DNA from: Terrimonas sp.
GTDB lineage: Bacteria; Bacteroidota; Bacteroidia; Chitinophagales; Chitinophagaceae
Assembly: GCA_016125075.1 (NCBI GenBank)
Contig: WGMO01000017.1
Span: 89,139 to 153,138, forward strand
Reading direction: 5' to 3'
Length of the DNA: 64,000 nt
The notes below the pieces were generated by a model that saw only the letters and a program-made list of their open reading frames with translations, had not been told where the DNA came from and made no database searches. Both the position numbers and the translations under genes were made by a program. This document shows, piece by piece, positions 43,651 to 51,299 of the stretch; the first letter of the stretch is position 1, and each line of letters opens with the position of its first letter.

Positions 43651-44808
43651 TCATTCTGCCCAGCTCATCACATATTCCCCGTTCTCAATGTCAAGGGCTG
43701 CCCGGGTCAGCATAAGGGGGCGGAAAGTATCAACCATCACAGCCAGTTCCTTTGTTTCCTTGGCGCCAATGCTTTTCTGGACTGCCCCGGGGTGTGGACC
43801 ATGGGGAATGCCCGCAGGATGCAGGGTGATCATACCCCTTGTTACATTTTTCCGGCTCATAAAATCACCATCCACATAATACAATACTTCATCACTGTCG
43901 ATATTGCTATGGTTATAAGGTGCCGGGATGGCATCGGGATGATAATCATAAAGCCTTGGCACAAACGAACAGACAACAAAGGCATTGGTCTCGAAAGTCT
44001 GGTGCACAGGCGGTGGCTGATGGACCCTTCCTGTGATGGGCTCAAAGTCATGAATGGAAAATATATAAGGATAGCAGCAGCCATCCCATCCAATCACATC
44101 AAAGGGGTGGGTTCCGTAATGCAAACCATACAGCATACCCTTTTTCCTGGCCCTGATCAGGTAATCGCCCTTTTCATCAATTGTTTCCAGTTCCTGCGGA
44201 GGCCGGATATCCCTTTCACAATAGGGCGAATGTTCCATCAGCTGCCCAAAACGGCTCATATACCTTTTCGGGAAGCGGAGTGGCGTAAATGATTCAACAA
44301 TGAATAAACGGTTATTGTCATCATTAAAGCTGATCTGGTAGATGGAGCCCCTGGGTAACACAATATAGTCACCATAGCTGAAGGGAAGCACCCCGTACTG
44401 CGTTTTCACCGTTCCGGATCCTTCATGAACAAAGATCATCTCATCTGCATCGGTGTTCTTATAAAAATAATCTTTCATGCTTTCCTGCGGAGCTGCCAGT
44501 ACAATATGGCAATCACTGTTCACGAGGATGGGGACCCTGCTTTCGAGAAAATCTTTAGCGGGTTTGACATGAAAACCTTCAAAACAACGGTGCTGCAGCA
44601 TTTTTTCTTCCGCGACCTGGGGGGATACATCCACCGGGGGTTCCGTCCTGATGATCTGTGTAGGGGGATGGCAATGATACAACAGGGAATAATCATCACT
44701 AAATCCCTCCGTGGAAAATAATTGTTCGCTATAAAGCGAGCCGTCGGGTTTCCGGAATTGTGTATGACGTTTATGGGGAATTTTTCCAAGCTGATAATAA
44801 TGTGGCAT
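43651..44808 (-). CDS. hmgA: Homogentisate 1,2-dioxygenase-like protein
   Basis: A 385-residue cupin-type iron enzyme that opens the ring of homogentisate in tyrosine breakdown. The iron ligands fit the family: His and Glu in YNHSNIDSDEVLYY and the second His in LHPAGIPHGPHPG. The segments DEMIFVHEGSGTVKTQYG and HDFEPITGRVHQPPPVHQTFET are also typical. It is shorter than the human enzyme (445) but close to the compact bacterial type. No other tyrosine-catabolic gene lies nearby. The start at 44808 (MPHYYQLGKIPHKRHTQFR) is the family-typical start. Confidence 0.92.
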   Translation of the reverse strand: MPHYYQLGKIPHKRHTQFRKPDGSLYSEQLFSTEGFSDDYSLLYHCHPPTQIIRTEPPVDVSPQVAEEKMLQHRCFEGFHVKPAKDFLESRVPILVNSDCHIVLAAPQESMKDYFYKNTDADEMIFVHEGSGTVKTQYGVLPFSYGDYIVLPRGSIYQISFNDDNNRLFIVESFTPLRFPKRYMSRFGQLMEHSPYCERDIRPPQELETIDEKGDYLIRARKKGMLYGLHYGTHPFDVIGWDGCCYPYIFSIHDFEPITGRVHQPPPVHQTFETNAFVVCSFVPRLYDYHPDAIPAPYNHSNIDSDEVLYYVDGDFMSRKNVTRGMITLHPAGIPHGPHPGAVQKSIGAKETKELAVMVDTFRPLMLTRAALDIENGEYVMSWAE

Positions 44809-45164
44809 AAGAATAATTTGAATAATGAAATAGGGGGTTTACGAACAGCTGATGCTGACCGGCATCAGCTGCAATGAAGAATATGCGAACCCAGACATTT
44901 CCAGGGTAGCCAGGAGGAAAATATATTTCCACCTGCGTTTATCGATCCAGTATATAAAATTCCGGTGTAATGGCATACGAATGGATATTAAAATTAAGTA
45001 ATATCCGATGAATGTATAATTTTTCCATGTCAATGGTCAGCATGCATCAACAACAGGATCTTTTCCCGGTTTTGTTGAATCAATTTTCAAAACAAGTCAG
45101 GTGGTGCTCGCCAAATTTCATATTCATTATTATTCCCCGTATCTTAGGGAGTAACCTTAGCGGC
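44809..45164. other. 356-base gap without a convincing gene
   Basis: This gap lies between the divergent hmgA and secreted-protein genes. It holds a perfect 10-bp inverted repeat (CAGCTGATGC, 44846-44855, with GCATCAGCTG, 44862-44871) 38 bases before the hmgA start and a weak symmetric element near 44913-44932. A 64-codon minus frame (45033-44839) ends 30 bases before hmgA but shows no coding character. A near-consensus -7 box (TATCTTAG) at 45141-45148 could serve the gene at 45165. Confidence 0.5.
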
Positions 45165-45875
45165 ATGAAATTCACCGGGTGCATACTTCTACTGATTGGT
45201 TCATCATTTTGGGTGACCGCACAGGAATCAAAAAGTTTTACCATCAACCCCCTGAAAGAAAAAACGGCTGAACTGACGGTCAACCTGTATCAATACCCCA
45301 CATTTTTGGATGGAAAAGTCATTTTCCGGGACAGTGCGCTGGCCTTCGCCAAAATGAATTATCACCGTTTATTCGGGCAAATTCTTTTCCTGGATGAAAA
45401 CAATGATACACTTGCCCTCGCCAACCCGGAGACATTCCTATATGTAACCATAAAAAATGACACCTTCTATTATGTCCATAAGGGTTTCGCCCGCAAACTC
45501 ACCCATCACAAAACAAAGAATCTTGTTCTCGTGCAGACCATCCGGTATATTGGCAATGAAAAAGCCGGGCCTTATGGCAGTTATTCTGCGGTGGCTTCGA
45601 GCAATTCCAATTCAACCTATACACCGGATGACCAGATAACGCAGTATATCGAACTTAACCAAAACCTTGTTTATAAATACAAAAACCTCTTTTACCTGAC
45701 CGATGCCTTCAATAATTTTTTTATCGCTTCCAAAAAGAATTTTTACAACCTGTTTTCAAGACATACCCGGGCATTAAGACAGTACCTCAATACCCATAAA
45801 ATCAATTTCAACAAACAGCAAGACCTGGAACAATTGCTAACTTTTCTCCAGGGACTCAGCGAAAAATCATTTTAA
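45165..45875 (+). CDS. Hypothetical secreted protein, 236 residues
   Basis: I do not recognise the family. A signal peptide (MKFTGCILLLIGSSFWVTAQ) is followed by about 215 residues. The middle reads as beta-rich: LTVNLYQYPTFLDGKVIFRDSALAFAKMNYHRLFGQILFLDENNDTLALANPETFLYVTIKNDTFYYVHKGF. The C-terminal ~90 residues look helical and contain LTDAFNNFFIASKKNFYNLFSRHTRALRQYLNTHKINFNKQQDLEQLLTFLQ, a pattern often seen in secreted Bacteroidota proteins. The ATG at 45165 begins the signal peptide; the earlier frame start at 45012 lacks one. A phosphodiesterase gene follows after 10 bases. Confidence 0.75.
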   Translation: MKFTGCILLLIGSSFWVTAQESKSFTINPLKEKTAELTVNLYQYPTFLDGKVIFRDSALAFAKMNYHRLFGQILFLDENNDTLALANPETFLYVTIKNDTFYYVHKGFARKLTHHKTKNLVLVQTIRYIGNEKAGPYGSYSAVASSNSNSTYTPDDQITQYIELNQNLVYKYKNLFYLTDAFNNFFIASKKNFYNLFSRHTRALRQYLNTHKINFNKQQDLEQLLTFLQGLSEKSF

Positions 45876-45885
45876 TACTTCCCGG

Positions 45886-46380
45886 ATGACCCGAATCGGA
45901 TTGATCAGTGATACCCATGGTTTTTTGGAACAATCCATCTTCACTCATTTTGCGCTTTGCGATGAGATCTGGCATGCCGGTGATTTTGGCAGCGGAGAAC
46001 TTGCGGAGGCTTTATCCAGTTTCAAACCCCTTAAAGGGGTCTATGGAAATATTGATGGCCGGGAGATCAGGGGCGTTTATCCAGAACAGCTGGTCTTTTT
46101 CTGTGAAGGGGTAAAAGTGATGATACGGCATATCGGCGGCTATCCCCCCAAATATAACCCGCCTACAAAAAAAGAATTACTGATACACCAGCCCCGTTTA
46201 TTCATCAGCGGCCACTCTCACATTTTAAAAATAATGTTTGATGATACCCTGCAATGCCTGCATATGAACCCGGGGGCGGCCGGAAGACAGGGTTGGCACA
46301 CCCTGAAAACCGTGGTCCGCTTTTCCATTGACGGAGAAGACATCAGGGACTGTGAAGTGATAGAACTCGGGAAAAAATAA
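45886..46380 (+). CDS. YfcE-like metallophosphodiesterase
   Basis: A 164-residue calcineurin-like phosphoesterase. All five metal-binding blocks are present: GLISDTHG, WHAGDFGS, YGNIDGRE, ISGHSHILKI and LHMNPGAAGR. Such enzymes (YfcE, MJ0936) split phosphodiesters in vitro; their cell substrate is unclear. It is 10 bases after the secreted-protein gene, so they are probably co-transcribed. Confidence 0.92.
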   Translation: MTRIGLISDTHGFLEQSIFTHFALCDEIWHAGDFGSGELAEALSSFKPLKGVYGNIDGREIRGVYPEQLVFFCEGVKVMIRHIGGYPPKYNPPTKKELLIHQPRLFISGHSHILKIMFDDTLQCLHMNPGAAGRQGWHTLKTVVRFSIDGEDIRDCEVIELGKK

Positions 46381-46537
46381 TCAGCATGCAGTTATTCCGA
46401 TCCCTGTACCAGTAAAAATGCCGCTTATATCACCTATTCCGGCGTTGACCCGCCATCTGATCAAGTACAGGTTGTTGGTAAAATAATGTTTACCAGCTTT
46501 GAGAATTAGATTATCTTATAGCTATAAATGTACAGTT

Positions 46538-47668
46538 ATGCCTGCTACCAACTCACGCCGACAATGGTTAAAACAAACATCACTGGCTGCCCTGGGCCTG
46601 GGTTTTTCCTTTCGCTCGATGGGAAATGAAGAAGGGATTCCCAGGAATTTCGGAAAAGCCTCCGGTCTAATCAACCTGGGTTCCAATGAAAATCCCTATG
46701 GCATATCGCCCCAGGCAAAATCGGCCATCCTTGATATGATCGGTGAATCGAACCGATACCAGTTTAATGTGGCCTCGCTGGGGTCTTTTAAAAACCAACT
46801 GGCATCGTATTACGCTGTGCAACCGGAACAGGTATTGATCACTCCCGGTTCCGGTGAAGGCTTAAAACTCTTTGCCTGGCATTTTCATCAGGGGAATATC
46901 GTTTGCGCCAATCCAACCTTTGGCATTCTCCCCGGTACCGCAAAAAAAAATGGAACCCAGGTGAAAGAAATTCCACTGACCAAAGAAAAACTTCATGACC
47001 TGCCTGCCATACTGGCTGCCATTGACAAGAATACAGGGCTTGTTTATATCTGTAACCCTGCCAATCCCAGCGCCACGATGCTGCCACCGCAGGTATTGAA
47101 AGACTTCTGCCGGGAAGCAGCCAGGAAAACAGTGGTGCTGATTGACGAAGCTTACCTGGATTTCCTGGTAGCGCCCGACAATGAATCGATGATCAGCCTG
47201 ATCGACCAATATCCCAATATTGCCGTGATTAAAACCTTTTCAAAGATTCACGGCATGGCCGGATTAAGAGTGGGATTTACCATCGGCCACCCCAGCCTGG
47301 TAAAAAAGCTGGAATCCACTTATTTCCAAAACACACAAATTGCCGTGAGTAACCTTACCATGGCGGCCGCAATGGCCAGTCTCAAGGATGAAGACCACAG
47401 GCTACAGAGCCGTTTAAAAAATGAAGCGGCGAGACAGTTCACTTTTGAATCCCTCCGGGAATTGAATTATACGGCATACCCGTCATTTACCAATTTCATC
47501 TTTTTTAAACTCAACAACTACCAGGGTGATTTTGCCGCCGATATGATGAAAAAAAATATCATCCTTCGTTCTGCTAACTATCCCGACGGGCAATGGGGCC
47601 GGGTCAGTATTGGCACCCGGGAAGAAATGCAAAAATTTATTGATATCCTGAAAATGATCAGACCGTAA
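46538..47668 (+). CDS. HisC-like aminotransferase with Tat signal
   Basis: A 376-residue class I/II PLP aminotransferase with the fold of histidinol-phosphate aminotransferase. The start at 46538 (MPATNSRRQWLKQTSLAALGLGFSF) is a twin-arginine signal: the SRRQWLK motif followed by a hydrophobic stretch. The enzyme part has LGSNENPYGISPQAKSAI, the PLP-phosphate loop PGSGEGLKLF, YICNPANPSATM, DEAYLDFL and the Schiff-base Lys in KTFSKIHGMAGLRVGF. The Tat signal would place a folded PLP enzyme in the periplasm. No other histidine gene is adjacent, so a role in histidine synthesis is doubtful. Confidence 0.9.
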   Translation: MPATNSRRQWLKQTSLAALGLGFSFRSMGNEEGIPRNFGKASGLINLGSNENPYGISPQAKSAILDMIGESNRYQFNVASLGSFKNQLASYYAVQPEQVLITPGSGEGLKLFAWHFHQGNIVCANPTFGILPGTAKKNGTQVKEIPLTKEKLHDLPAILAAIDKNTGLVYICNPANPSATMLPPQVLKDFCREAARKTVVLIDEAYLDFLVAPDNESMISLIDQYPNIAVIKTFSKIHGMAGLRVGFTIGHPSLVKKLESTYFQNTQIAVSNLTMAAAMASLKDEDHRLQSRLKNEAARQFTFESLRELNYTAYPSFTNFIFFKLNNYQGDFAADMMKKNIILRSANYPDGQWGRVSIGTREEMQKFIDILKMIRP

Positions 47669-47698
47669 ACCCAGCGTGGCAAAAAAAGGGCCATGAAT

Positions 47699-48133
47699 TT
47701 ACATACCCGGAAACCAGGGTCTTCCAATTCCTTCCCGGAACGGCCAGGGAACAGAAATGAGAATGATGATCAGCGCAATGAGGTATAACCAGGCGGCTGC
47801 TATATAGTTCAGTGATTTTGACTTGCCCCGGGCAATAGTAATCAGAACAATGGCAATCAGCATACCCGCCATATGTTCCACTGCCCAAAAACGCATCGTA
47901 CTATTTTTCATCACCGCACTGAATCCAAAATTTTGGATCATTTTTAATCCCAAACCACCTGTTATCCATTGGTATAACCCAACCAGGAGGGTTGTATGTG
48001 CGGCGATCATCAGCCAAAGGCTGGATTTCCTGATACCGTTATTTTTAGCATAAGCCTGGTATAAAGCGACCAGTAATAATATCAAGATGACCCATCTGAG
48101 AATATTATGCAAGTGCAGCAGTCCGTTGTACAT
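47699..48133 (-). CDS. Four-helix membrane protein, cytochrome b-like
   Basis: A 144-residue membrane protein with four helices. It begins MYNGLLHLHNILRWVILILLLVALYQAYAKNNG and has paired histidines in HLHNILRW and AAHTTLLVGLYQWITGG, and another in FWAVEHMAGMLIAI. Bacteroidota proteins of this type are often labelled cytochrome b; the histidines could hold heme, but this is not proven. It is convergent with the aminotransferase. A TAGATTTG -7 box lies 30 bases upstream (48170-48163). Confidence 0.7.
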   Translation of the reverse strand: MYNGLLHLHNILRWVILILLLVALYQAYAKNNGIRKSSLWLMIAAHTTLLVGLYQWITGGLGLKMIQNFGFSAVMKNSTMRFWAVEHMAGMLIAIVLITIARGKSKSLNYIAAAWLYLIALIIILISVPWPFREGIGRPWFPGM

Positions 48134-48162
48134 AACCGTCGGTTTAATAATTGGAATTGAAA

Positions 48163-48170
48163 CAAATCTA
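48163..48170 (-). promoter_or_regulatory. -7 box for the cytochrome b-like gene
   Basis: TAGATTTG on the minus strand fits TAnnTTTG and lies 30 bases before the ATG at 48133. No clear -33 element is seen. Confidence 0.35.
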
Positions 48171-48194
48171 CAATTTCATTTAATAAAAACAGGA

Positions 48195-49304
48195 TTATTC
48201 CACCCAGTCTGCAATAAAGATATTCGTATCATGCGTACCGCCGTTATTACGGTTGCTGCAAAAAATGATTTTTTTTCCGTCGGGGCTGAACATGGGAAAT
48301 GCATCGAATATCTTTTCATGGGTCAGTTTTTCAAAACCGGAACCATCCTCATTGATGGCATATAAATTAAACGGAAAACCCCGTTTATATTCCTGGTTGG
48401 AGGCAAAAATGATTCGCTTGCTATCGGGAAAATAACAGGGGGCCCAGTTGGCCTGGCCGAAATGGGTGACCTGTTTTACATTGTTGCCATCGGTATCGGC
48501 AATGAAAACTTCCATATTGGTGGGGGCTACGAGGTTCTCGGCCAATAGGTCTTTGTATTCTTTTACTTCAGCATCCGTCTTGGGCCTGGAAGCACGCCAG
48601 ATGATCTTTTTCCCGTCGGGGCTGAACCAGGCACCTCCATCATACCCCAGGGTATTCGTGACCCTTTTTTCATTGCCGGTTGCCAGGTCCATGATATATA
48701 GATCGATATCCCCGTCCTTATCACTGGTATAGATCATCTTCTTGCCATCCGGGGAAAGGGTAGCTTCTGCATCATACCCCCTGGCATGGGTTAATTGCTT
48801 AACGATCTTGCCATTGAGGTCTGCCATATAGATATCATAGGTATTGTACAGGGGCCAAATGTATTTATTGCCATATTTTGAGCGGTCAGGAACCGGCGGA
48901 CAGGCATCCCCTCCTCCATGTGTGGAGGCATAGATGATATGTTTCCCGTCTTTCATAAAAGCTGCACAGGTGGTACGTCCCTTTCCACTGCTGACCCTTT
49001 TGTATTCAAATTTCTCACCGGGCTTTGGTACTTTTCCGATATAGATCTGGTCACAGTCAATCCCTTCTTTGGGATTGGTTTTCTGGAAAACGATCCATTT
49101 CCCGTCAAAGCTGAAATAGGCTTCAGCATTATCCCCACCAAAAGTGAGTTGGCGCATATTCCTGAAATGCACTTCTTCCGGATACCGGAGGGTATTGGAC
49201 AGGGCTTCATTTACAGTGGAAACAGGAACGGCATGTGAGTTACAGGCGTAGAAAGTGAAAACACATACAATAAAGAGAGACAAAGACAGTTTAATAGACC
49301 TCAT
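48195..49304 (-). CDS. TolB-like PD40 beta-propeller lipoprotein
   Basis: A 369-residue protein with a lipoprotein signal (MRSIKLSLSLFIVCVFTFYAC). It has six or so WD40-like PD40 repeats with the motif 'FSPDGKKIxFxSxR/D': LSPDGKKMIYTSDKDGDIDLY, FSPDGKKIIWRASRP, FPDSKRIIFASNQ and FSPDGKKIIFCSNRNNGGTHDTNIF. Such propellers bind proteins or sugars; this one carries no peptidase or transferase domain. A -7 box TAGCTTTG lies at 49325-49318. The TPR lipoprotein gene is divergent. Confidence 0.9.
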   Translation of the reverse strand: MRSIKLSLSLFIVCVFTFYACNSHAVPVSTVNEALSNTLRYPEEVHFRNMRQLTFGGDNAEAYFSFDGKWIVFQKTNPKEGIDCDQIYIGKVPKPGEKFEYKRVSSGKGRTTCAAFMKDGKHIIYASTHGGGDACPPVPDRSKYGNKYIWPLYNTYDIYMADLNGKIVKQLTHARGYDAEATLSPDGKKMIYTSDKDGDIDLYIMDLATGNEKRVTNTLGYDGGAWFSPDGKKIIWRASRPKTDAEVKEYKDLLAENLVAPTNMEVFIADTDGNNVKQVTHFGQANWAPCYFPDSKRIIFASNQEYKRGFPFNLYAINEDGSGFEKLTHEKIFDAFPMFSPDGKKIIFCSNRNNGGTHDTNIFIADWVE

Positions 49305-49317
49305 GGCAATATTTTTG

Positions 49318-49325
49318 CAAAGCTA
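49318..49325 (-). promoter_or_regulatory. -7 box for the PD40 gene
   Basis: TAGCTTTG on the minus strand fits TAnnTTTG and lies 13 bases before the ATG. A CAAA (TTTG on the minus strand) at 49342-49345 is only 16 bases away, a little close for a -33 element. Confidence 0.4.
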
Positions 49326-49378
49326 TTTTTTGAATAAGCCGCAAATGTCAGACTTTTGTCAAATCACAGCAATATTTT

Positions 49379-50197
49379 ATGAAGCTATTTTACCCCCTCC
49401 TGATCCTGATTTCGCTTATTTCCGCCTGTAATGGACCTGAGGGAAAACAGAAAAGCCCTTATCGCAATGCAGAAGATTCCCTGAATAAGCTGATCAACAG
49501 CGTTAGGGATTCCATCCGGCTTTATCCCCGGGAACCCAGGCTGCGGTATAACCTGGCCGTGGTTTTGCAGGATGCGGGACGTTATCAAGAGGCCCTTGCT
49601 GCCCTTGACTCGATGCATTTATCAAAACCCGATCCCGAGCATCCCTTTATTTTCTACAACTACCTTTTCAAAAAATCCGAACTCCAGGAACTGGCCGGAG
49701 ATACAATCGGTGCCATCCGTTCACTTGTAATGCTTACCCAACCCGGGGAACTGACCCAGGCGGGTTTGCGCCTTGCCAGTCTGTATGCTGCAACAAAAAA
49801 TCCGGAAACCCTCAGGATTTGCGATGGTATGATCGCCCATGACAGCCTGCACCGCTCTCCCGAACCGAATTACTTCAAGGGCGTCTATTATGATAATATC
49901 CGGGAAGAAGAAAAAGCGATTCAGCAATTCGATGAAAGCATCAGGAAAGATTACACATTCATTGATGCCTACCTGGAAAAAGGCCGTATTTTATACCATC
50001 AGAAAAAATACGCGGAAGCCCTGAAAGTTTACCAGCTTGCACTCAATGTATCCAATGCTTTTGCTGACACGTACTTTTGGATTGGAAAATGCCAGGAGGC
50101 GCTTGGACAAAAGGAAGAAGCAAAACTTAATTACCAAAGAGCCTACGGACTTGATAAAACGCTAACGGATGCCAGGGATGCTGCCGAAAAACTTTAG
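49379..50197 (+). CDS. TPR-repeat lipoprotein
   Basis: A 272-residue protein with a lipoprotein signal (MKLFYPLLILISLISAC). At least four to five tetratricopeptide repeats follow, for example PRLRYNLAVVLQDAGRYQEALAALDSM, NYFKGVYYDNIREEEKAIQQFDESIRKD, IDAYLEKGRILYHQKKYAEALKVYQLAL and ADTYFWIGKCQEALGQKEEAKLNYQRAYGLD. It would act as a protein-protein scaffold in the periplasm or at the outer membrane. A possible small RNA or long 3' leader ending in a terminator follows at 50276-50362. Confidence 0.88.
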   Translation: MKLFYPLLILISLISACNGPEGKQKSPYRNAEDSLNKLINSVRDSIRLYPREPRLRYNLAVVLQDAGRYQEALAALDSMHLSKPDPEHPFIFYNYLFKKSELQELAGDTIGAIRSLVMLTQPGELTQAGLRLASLYAATKNPETLRICDGMIAHDSLHRSPEPNYFKGVYYDNIREEEKAIQQFDESIRKDYTFIDAYLEKGRILYHQKKYAEALKVYQLALNVSNAFADTYFWIGKCQEALGQKEEAKLNYQRAYGLDKTLTDARDAAEKL

Positions 50198-50275
50198 CCG
50201 GAGTTCTTTACCGTAAAAAAAACTACCATAAAGTGGTATTGTCTTGCTTTACCCGAAAATCTATATTGCACCCGG

Positions 50276-50362
50276 TTGGTGAGGGGGCCGAAACCCCATA
50301 TCATCTTATTCCGTACTTTCCTCATATGTACGAAAACCTACCTGAAAGGGTGGGTTTTTTTT
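50276..50362 (+). ncRNA. Candidate small RNA or leader ending in a terminator before rpe
   Basis: Within the 284-base gap a TTG (50239-50241), 20 bases and TATATTGC (50262-50269) resemble a Bacteroidota promoter with two mismatches. Downstream are three stems: GGGG/CCCC (50284-50287, 50294-50297) around CCGAAA, CGTAC/GTACG (50312-50316, 50328-50332), and AACCTACC/GGTGGGTT (50335-50342, 50349-50356, one G-U) with an eight-T run to 50362, an intrinsic terminator. It could be an 87-base RNA, a 5' attenuator of rpe or the 3' end of the TPR gene mRNA. Confidence 0.4.
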
Positions 50363-50481
50363 GCCCTTTCTTGTAAAAATTATTGTGATCAACTGGCAGT
50401 AGCCCCAATCTGCAAACTTAGGTATTGCTGAAAGCCGGCTTATCAGCAGTTATGCTTATTTTGCAAAGCAAATACTTACCG

Positions 50482-51129
50482 ATGCCAATTGTAGCCCCTT
50501 CCTTACTATCAGCAGATTTTCTACACCTGGAAAAAGACTGTATCATGTTGAATGAAAGTGAAGCCGATTGGTTTCATCTTGATGTCATGGATGGACAATT
50601 TGTTCCCAACATTACTTATGGCCCGATGATCATCAAATTCATGAGAAAGACCAGCCATAAATTGTTTGATGTCCATCTTATGATAGAAGCGCCGGAACGG
50701 TATACGGAGGATTTTAAATCCGCTGGGGCAGACCAACTGACTATCCATTGGGAAGCCTGCCGGCACCTGCACCGCAATATTCAGCAGATCAAATCGCTGG
50801 GTATGAAAGCAGGGGTGGCTTTAAACCCCCATACGCCGGTGGAAAATTTAAAAGAGATCCTGCATGAGATCGACCTCGTGCTGATCATGAGCGTAAACCC
50901 CGGATTTGGCGGACAACAGTTCATCCCTCACACACTTACAAAAATAAAAACTTTACGCAGTATGATCGACGACTGGTCCTTACCGGTAAAGATCGAAGTT
51001 GACGGAGGTATCACCCTGGGGAATGCCCGTGATATCGTAAATGCAGGTGCTGATGTGCTGGTGGCCGGCAATACCGTATTCAGTTCAGCCGATCCCAAGG
51101 CCACCATTGCCAGTCTAAAAGCCATGTAA
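50482..51129 (+). CDS. rpe: Ribulose-phosphate 3-epimerase
   Basis: A 215-residue TIM-barrel enzyme of the pentose phosphate pathway. Family parts are MPIVAPSLLSADFLHLEKD, DWFHLDVMDGQFVPNITYGP, KLFDVHLMI, GVALNPHTPVE, LIMSVNPGFGGQQFI and KIEVDGGITLGN. The two catalytic Asp residues are in HLDVMDG and EVDGGI and metal His in LDVHLMI-type segment FDVHLM. The start at 50482 matches the family; an open frame from 50425 does not. The stop overlaps the ATG of a 39-residue membrane protein. Confidence 0.95.
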   Translation: MPIVAPSLLSADFLHLEKDCIMLNESEADWFHLDVMDGQFVPNITYGPMIIKFMRKTSHKLFDVHLMIEAPERYTEDFKSAGADQLTIHWEACRHLHRNIQQIKSLGMKAGVALNPHTPVENLKEILHEIDLVLIMSVNPGFGGQQFIPHTLTKIKTLRSMIDDWSLPVKIEVDGGITLGNARDIVNAGADVLVAGNTVFSSADPKATIASLKAM

Positions 51130-51248
51130 TGCAAAATGGATCTGTGATATCAGATTATACAGGCATTTTTGTTTGGCTGGCTTTATTGGCTGTGGGCCTG
51201 GTTGCATGGTTTGCTACACAGTATTTCAACCGTAAAAAAAGGCGGTAA
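51129..51248 (+). CDS. Small membrane protein (39 residues) coupled to rpe
   Basis: An ATG at 51129-51131 uses the last base of the rpe TAA (sequence TAATG). The frame has 39 residues: a 13-residue start (MQNGSVISDYTGI), one hydrophobic helix (FVWLALLAVGLVAWFATQYF) and a basic tail (NRKKRR) that would lie in the cytoplasm. The overlap implies translation by ribosomes ending rpe. It is an unknown protein. Confidence 0.55.
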   Translation: MQNGSVISDYTGIFVWLALLAVGLVAWFATQYFNRKKRR

Positions 51249-51299
51249 CCCTGCGGGAAACTATTGCAAAAACAATTTGTATCTTGTATTCCATCTCTT

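Noticed and set aside
44839..45033. A 64-codon minus frame before hmgA
   Set aside because: No homology is recognised; its end coincides with a GC-rich inverted repeat and the sequence has no start signal. It is listed as part of the gap instead.
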